Positions 1-64,000 of a DNA stretch of 64,000 nt are shown piece by piece. The notes below the pieces were generated by a model. It saw only the letters and a program-made list of their open reading frames with translations. It did no database searches and was not told the origin of the DNA. This stretch comes from Rhabdophis nuchalis (taxonomy: Eukaryota; Chordata; Lepidosauria; Squamata; Natricidae), in assembly GCA_039707465.1 (NCBI GenBank), contig CM077648.1, positions 74,394,119 to 74,458,118 of the forward strand, given 5' to 3'. Each line of letters starts with the position of its first letter. Positions within the stretch are counted from its first letter, which is position 1. A program made the position numbers and the translations under genes.

Positions 1-630
1 ACAACCAAAATCAGAGAGTACCAAACACTCCACAGTTCAACAGTGAGCTACAGATAGTCTCTTTTATTGAAATCACAAGGACATCATGCTGAAGTGTTGG
101 GAGCCAGAGGCTGATGTAGTCTTATTTGTATGGACTGCACATATAAAGGAGAGAAATTAGAAATGAGGACTGCCTTTTGTAATTTGTGACAGAGCTTGTA
201 ACATGAATGCACAATCCAGAATGCTTTCCCACACATCATATTGTATATTACTGGATTTGACTGATTTCCTCAGCAGAAATAATTATATTATTACAATAGA
301 TAACATAAACATAATAGGATATAATTTATACAGTACTATTTATATATTTTTCAAAGCCACTCATATTAAGCCGCCATTATATTATTCGTAATATTGTCAG
401 GATTTTTCTCCTTTTGTTTTGCTGTCTAGCTATCATGGTTGTAAATTTTATCTCTTGAGGTTAAACTCTTTGTTACTTTGGGGAGAGAAAGGATAGCTCT
501 ACATGCCTTTCTCCACTGTCAAGCATCCAACTGTTTGGTCTATATTGAATATACAGTCATATAAAGAGTGCTTAAGTGTACTCTGGTAGTGCAGAATTTC
601 ACCTTTGGAAAGTCATACTGAGAATACATA
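1..630. other. AT-rich DNA downstream of PTPRB
   Basis: No exon, transposon end or array was recognised here. A 62-codon open frame at 203-391 has no recognisable domain and is not called. Confidence 0.5.
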
Positions 631-638
631 TTGTAGAA

Positions 639-758
639 CAGGGGTCTCCAACGTTTGCAACTTTAAGTCTGAAGGACTTCAGCTCCCAAACTTCAGCTCC
701 CAGAAGTCTGGGAGCTGAAGTCCTTCAGACTTAAAGTTGCAAATATTGGAGACCCCTG
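639..758. mobile_element. Palindromic hAT-like MITE, copy 1
   Basis: Near-perfect foldback ending CAGGGGTCTCCAAC and its complement. Flanking 8-mers TTGTAGAA and TTCTAGAG agree at 6 of 8 positions. It belongs to an 11-copy family in this window. Confidence 0.85.
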
Positions 759-766
759 TTCTAGAG

Positions 767-1807
767 AACATATTCTCTAGTCTTCACTTTCGTCTACTAA
801 ATGCCACATTCTGGCTAAATGATCTCGTAGGCATCATACTTGCAGACTGAGAGGAGGAATTATATTATACAGCCCACCATTCACAATTATAACACATACA
901 TCCTATATCAAGGATGTCAGACTGAAATAAATGATTAAAGAATAAATATTCTATATTCAAGAAACCTATGAATTAAAAGTAGGTTCATACAGGGATTGAA
1001 GCATTTGAGAACTATTAGTGGAAGCATTCAATATGTAGAATTCTGTAGAATAAATTCTGTAGAGTAAATTCAATTCAATTTAGTTCACATTTTACAGATG
1101 TATTGTGGGAGTTTTCTTGCAGCTAGTCCCTGCATTTTGTTGTGACAATGCACCTGGTCTGCAAAATACTAAAAATGAAACAGCGTCTGCTCCATCTGTC
1201 TCCTTGGTGACAAGGGGATCGTGCTGCTTCTGAATTCCATCTTCTCCCATGATAGACACTTATTCTAAATTTAACTTTGGGGTGGGGGTGGGGGTTGCTT
1301 ATAGGAGAAAATATAAATTGATATTTTTTATATCGCCCAGCTGATATAAAATATATTACGGCTATCGGATTTACTTAGCACAAATGCATAACAGAAACCT
1401 ATTCAGTTTCTAGCATTTACATTCAAAGAACCATTCAGTACTTCCATTCAACTGTTCCACAGTCCAGACAAATAATTTGAGGACAGCATCTTGCAATTTT
1501 ACTATTCTTTGGAATACTGAGTAGAACACTAGAAAAACTGTTTGGAAACCTGTGAAGTGTAATAACTGCTTCAGGTTGGTAATCATAATCTTCCACCTAA
1601 TCATTTTTTTCATACAATGTATATTATTAGGGGAAATGTTTTCCTCTTAAAAACAGAACTTATTATGAAAACATCCGATGAACACTTCAGCAATCAACGT
1701 ATTTGGAATTTCACGAAAATAATTAAATTTCATTGTGTGGTGGTGATACATAATATTCTCATCACCCTTAAATTACCTGGATTGTAAGATAGATAAGATA
1801 GTAATAA
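767..1807. other. AT-rich region, nothing recognised
   Basis: Downstream of the PTPRB stop. It contains short A/T runs and a G-rich stretch near 1280. No coding or mobile element signature was found. Confidence 0.4.
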
Positions 1808-2545
1808 TAAAGGAAATATATATTTTTGTTGTAATAAAGGTAAATATTTCCCCTCTCCAGTTGTGTCTGACTCTATGAGGCAATTCTCATCTCCATTTCT
1901 TAACCTAGGGATCCAGGTGTCAGAGTTCCAAATAACATCCAAAATTAAATCAGAGTCGAAAGCAAAGTATTGCTCAAGTCCCAATTTATTAAGAGAGCCA
2001 TGTTGGCACATCTGTGGAAACCCAAATCTGAAAGCTTCTTGGTTTTCCCCACCCAGTTGAAAGTTCAGGATCTTGCCTGCACACCCACAAGTCCATCCCA
2101 TGGTCCAATCTTCCACTGCCATGTTGGCAGTTCCACCCATCCAGTTCTGGTCAGGTGCAGATGTGTAGAAACAAACGATGACTTTGGATTCTAGAAAGGA
2201 ATTTTATTTTGGCAACATCACATTCTACTCCTTACTCTTCCCCCTCCCAATTCCCTACTAATGAAACAGCATAGTAGAATAGAATATTAGTGTGGCAGGC
2301 CAAAGACCCCAAAAGGAACCAGCTGCAGGCCTGACACCAGGGTTGTCTGAAGACACTTCTGTGGACATGTCGCCAACATGACTATAGGCCGAGGCATATA
2401 GAATGCTGTTAACTTCCCATTTGCTTGCTTTTGGATTGCTAGATTGGCAGGAGCTAGGGCAAGTAGCTCACCCTGTCACATGGCACTCGGGTCACGAACC
2501 TGGGCTGCCAAGCTCAGCGTCTTTAACTGTTTCATCTAATTTGTT
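1808..2545 (-). mobile_element. tRNA-derived SINE interrupted by a solo LTR
   Basis: The two parts, about 1808-1917 and 2336-2545, align to the SINEs at 6188-6487 and 29275-29625. The shared features are a left end AAAGGTAAA..., a middle TTGTCTGAA.AC..., and a right end GAACCTGGGCTG..AAGCTCAG that is the complement of a tRNA-like B-box. The 418 bp between them is a separate insertion. Confidence 0.7.
1918..2335 (-). mobile_element. Solo LTR, 418 bp
   Basis: Begins TGTCAG and ends CTGACA, flanked by a perfect 5-bp duplication CCAGG (1913-1917 and 2336-2340). On the minus strand an AATAAA lies roughly 75 bp before the end, as expected for R-U5. It sits inside a SINE, which shows that it is a true insertion. 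No internal retroviral genes remain. The family was not identified. Confidence 0.7.
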
Positions 2546-3488
2546 ATAAAATATCCTTAAGGCAACTTTGCAACTTTCCTTCTATTATTTGATCCGAAGG
2601 TTTTGTTCATTCAGTCATTTATTTATTTACCTAGGAGAAAGTAACGGTGAGATTAATTTCTAAATAAATACATAAAGATTTAGGCTAGAATGCTTTTACA
2701 GAGACATCACCTTTTATTTCCTGCTAGTCTTAGCTATATTTATTCATATACTTTTTCTATTGCTATTCTGTTCTTATTTAAATCTGATTTTTCTCTTGTA
2801 TATTTTTTTCCCCTATAAATGTGAAGCTCAGACATCTTGCTGGAAAGATGGTATACAAATGAAGCAAGTAAAGAAATAAAATTTATCAGAAATGTTGAAT
2901 ATTGTTCAGAAAGATCACATCATAGGAGAAAAATATGAATAAATCATTCATTTGTATGCAAGTAAATCCAACAATTTTTTTTCAGGAAAACACCCAATTT
3001 GCAATGAATGTTTTAAAATCATAAAATGGCTATTGTTAATTTTTTGCTACCTACAAAAGTGCTGTCAGAATACTTAGAGATGATGAACAATACCTTTTAA
3101 ACTTTCCTTAGGCTGAAGAAACCCTCTCTTTCAATATTAGAGGGTCTTTCACCCAATTAGGATTTGATTTTGTATAATGACCAACCTGTCCGAAAAAATT
3201 ATCACAGATAGCTTGTAAATGTTTTGTAAGATGTCAGCAGTTTCTTTCTTTCTTTCTTTTTAATCTGTGAAATTTTACACTTTATGCTTGAGAAAAAGTT
3301 TGTTCTAGTACTTAAATGCTAGCAAAAAGGGAAAGTTAACTGAAAGCTTTTGGCCATGACATTTGCAGTGGCCCAAGACATACGGCTGATTTCACTCTTC
3401 TCCCTTTTCAAAATTCAACTAGATGGGCAGTGACTCTGGCTGCATCGGGGGCAATTAAGCAACATCTGCTTGTGAATCTGAGATTAGG
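2546..3488. other. AT-rich region, possible PTPRB 3'UTR
   Basis: No transposon or coding signature. It contains candidate minus-strand AATAAA hexamers at 2713-2718 and 2739-2744 that could end the PTPRB 3'UTR. Confidence 0.4.
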
Positions 3489-3590
3489 CCTTCCTTCCTT
3501 CCTTCCTTCCTTCCTTCCTTCCTTCCTTCCTTCCTTCCTTCCTTCCTTCCTTCCTTCCTTCCTTCCTTCCTTCCTTCCTTCCTTCCTTCC
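3489..3590. repeat. (TTCC)n microsatellite
   Basis: About 25 perfect copies of TTCC. Open frames across it on both strands (PSFL and KEGR repeats) are artefacts. Confidence 0.97.
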
Positions 3591-3925
3591 ACCTTCCACC
3601 TCTGCCAAGCTCTTCAAAGGCGATTCTGGGAGATGCACAACAATTTTGAAAGTAGAGGGTAAAGCTCATTGCAGACGCAGCTACATTGACTCTACTCCCC
3701 TTGACTTCTGCGGTTTGAGATAGCTACCTCACACTGGGCCGTGAAGAAAATAATATACATATTTCTGTAACTGTGGGCTCTCAATAAGGTTATTAAGGCA
3801 AAACCTGTTATTTTCAAAAGTCTAGGAAACCTGACTTTGCTGGAGAGCTTGGGATATGCAGTCTGTATTTCACATGTGTAGGAAGATGGCTAGAATAAGA
3901 TATGAATCATATGTTAGGTTTAAAG

Positions 3926-4101
3926 CAGGGGTTCCCAAACTTGGCAACTTTAAGACTTGTGGACTTTAACTCCCAGAATTCTCCAGCCATGCTGGCTGGA
4001 GAATTCTGGGAGTTGAAGTCCACAAGTCTTAAAGTTGCCAAGTTTGGGAACCCCTGCAATATACTTTTCCTTCCTAAAGTTGCCAAGTTTGGGAACCCCT
4101 G
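3926..4101. mobile_element. Palindromic hAT-like MITE, copy 2, with duplicated right end
   Basis: The foldback begins CAGGGGTTCCCAAAC and its mirror end is at 4056. A second copy of the terminal 32 bp follows (about 4070-4101). The outer 8-mers GTTTAAAG and CTTTAAAG match 7 of 8 only if the second end is used, so the duplication is probably part of the inserted unit. Confidence 0.8.
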
Positions 4102-4118
4102 CTTTAAAGGATGATTTG

Positions 4119-4139
4119 TGTGTGTGTGTGTGTGTGTGG
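4119..4139. repeat. (GT)n microsatellite
   Basis: About 10 GT units followed by a G run. Confidence 0.9.
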
Positions 4140-4456
4140 GGGAATCACATCTCTTGATACATTTTCCACATAAGATAGTTTATAAGGAATATTTCATTAA
4201 AATAATTTTAACATAGAAAAATAGTATTATCTGAAGAATAATATAAACAATATAGATAAAACATATTTACATATCAAAAAATATTTATCTACAACAATAT
4301 CTATTATATTTAAATTATGTATTTTAAAATATCACCAGACTAATAAATTATACACAGCTTCAAAGACGTCTGGCACTTGTAGTGCATAAAATATTTTTAA
4401 AACTTAATTTAAAAAACCCTAACAGAACTGCAAAAATGCAGGAATCTGTTTGAGCT
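4140..4456. other. PTPRB proximal 3'UTR, AT-rich
   Basis: Immediately downstream of the PTPRB stop on the minus strand. No AATAAA is seen on that strand here. Confidence 0.5.
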
Positions 4457-63997
<59,541 letters not shown>

Positions 63998-64000
63998 CTG

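Noticed and set aside
3408..3723. Frames with KEGR and PSFL repeats
   Set aside because: TTCC microsatellite read on both strands.

Overview
This window is nuclear DNA from a vertebrate, most likely a squamate reptile and plausibly a snake. The host gene is PTPRB (receptor-type tyrosine phosphatase beta, VE-PTP), and the introns are filled with CR1 (L3-like) LINEs, L1-like LINEs, a Rex1-like LINE, a Tc1 transposon, SPIN and other hAT MITEs, tRNA-derived SINEs and many tri- and tetranucleotide arrays. No bacterial, organellar, CRISPR, tRNA or rRNA features were seen. Species cannot be fixed from the sequence alone.

Host gene. PTPRB runs on the minus strand from the right edge (63997) to its stop codon at 4457-4459. 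I placed 24 exons with GT-AG junctions. Their lengths sum to 4067 nt, and the phases chain without a break from phase 1 entry to the stop (1354 complete codons plus stop). Going 5' to 3': nine single-exon fibronectin III (FN3) domains, all phase 1-1 (exons 1-9); a membrane-proximal extracellular part in three exons (10-12); the transmembrane exon (13); juxtamembrane exons including an 18-nt microexon (14-16); one cytosolic tyrosine phosphatase domain (17-23); and a short last coding exon (24) encoding the tail that ends in VYSRH. The signal peptide and the first FN3 domains lie beyond the right edge. Everything left of 4457 is 3'UTR or downstream DNA.

Intron contents, left to right. 1-4456: palindromic MITEs, a SINE split by a solo LTR, and a TTCC array. 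4.5-12 kb: a CR1 tail with a large ATT array, a microsatellite-bearing TIR element (X2), and an L1-like element. 12.4-20.5 kb (the intron between exons 20 and 21): a nest in which TIR element X1 contains CR1-A with a long open EN-RT frame, CR1-A contains an ORF1-only L1, and X1 also contains CR1-B. 28-38 kb (intron 11/12): compound arrays, a SINE, an ORF1-bearing L1 split by a 1.26-kb hAT element, and CR1-C. 40-60 kb: palindromic MITEs, a Rex1-like fragment, CR1-D to CR1-F, a 5'-truncated L1 with a perfect 19-bp target duplication, SPIN, and CR1-H. 60.8-62.4 kb: a complete Tc1 element with an intact transposase frame.

I found no convincing undescribed functional system. The most unusual items are the ORF1-only L1 elements with shared ends, the microsatellite-carrying X element, the multi-layer nest, a CR1 copy whose CpG-rich 5' piece is joined directly to mid-ORF2, and an approximately 44-bp CR1 tail that looks like its own insertion inside another CR1. 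Family names come from recognition, not from a database search.
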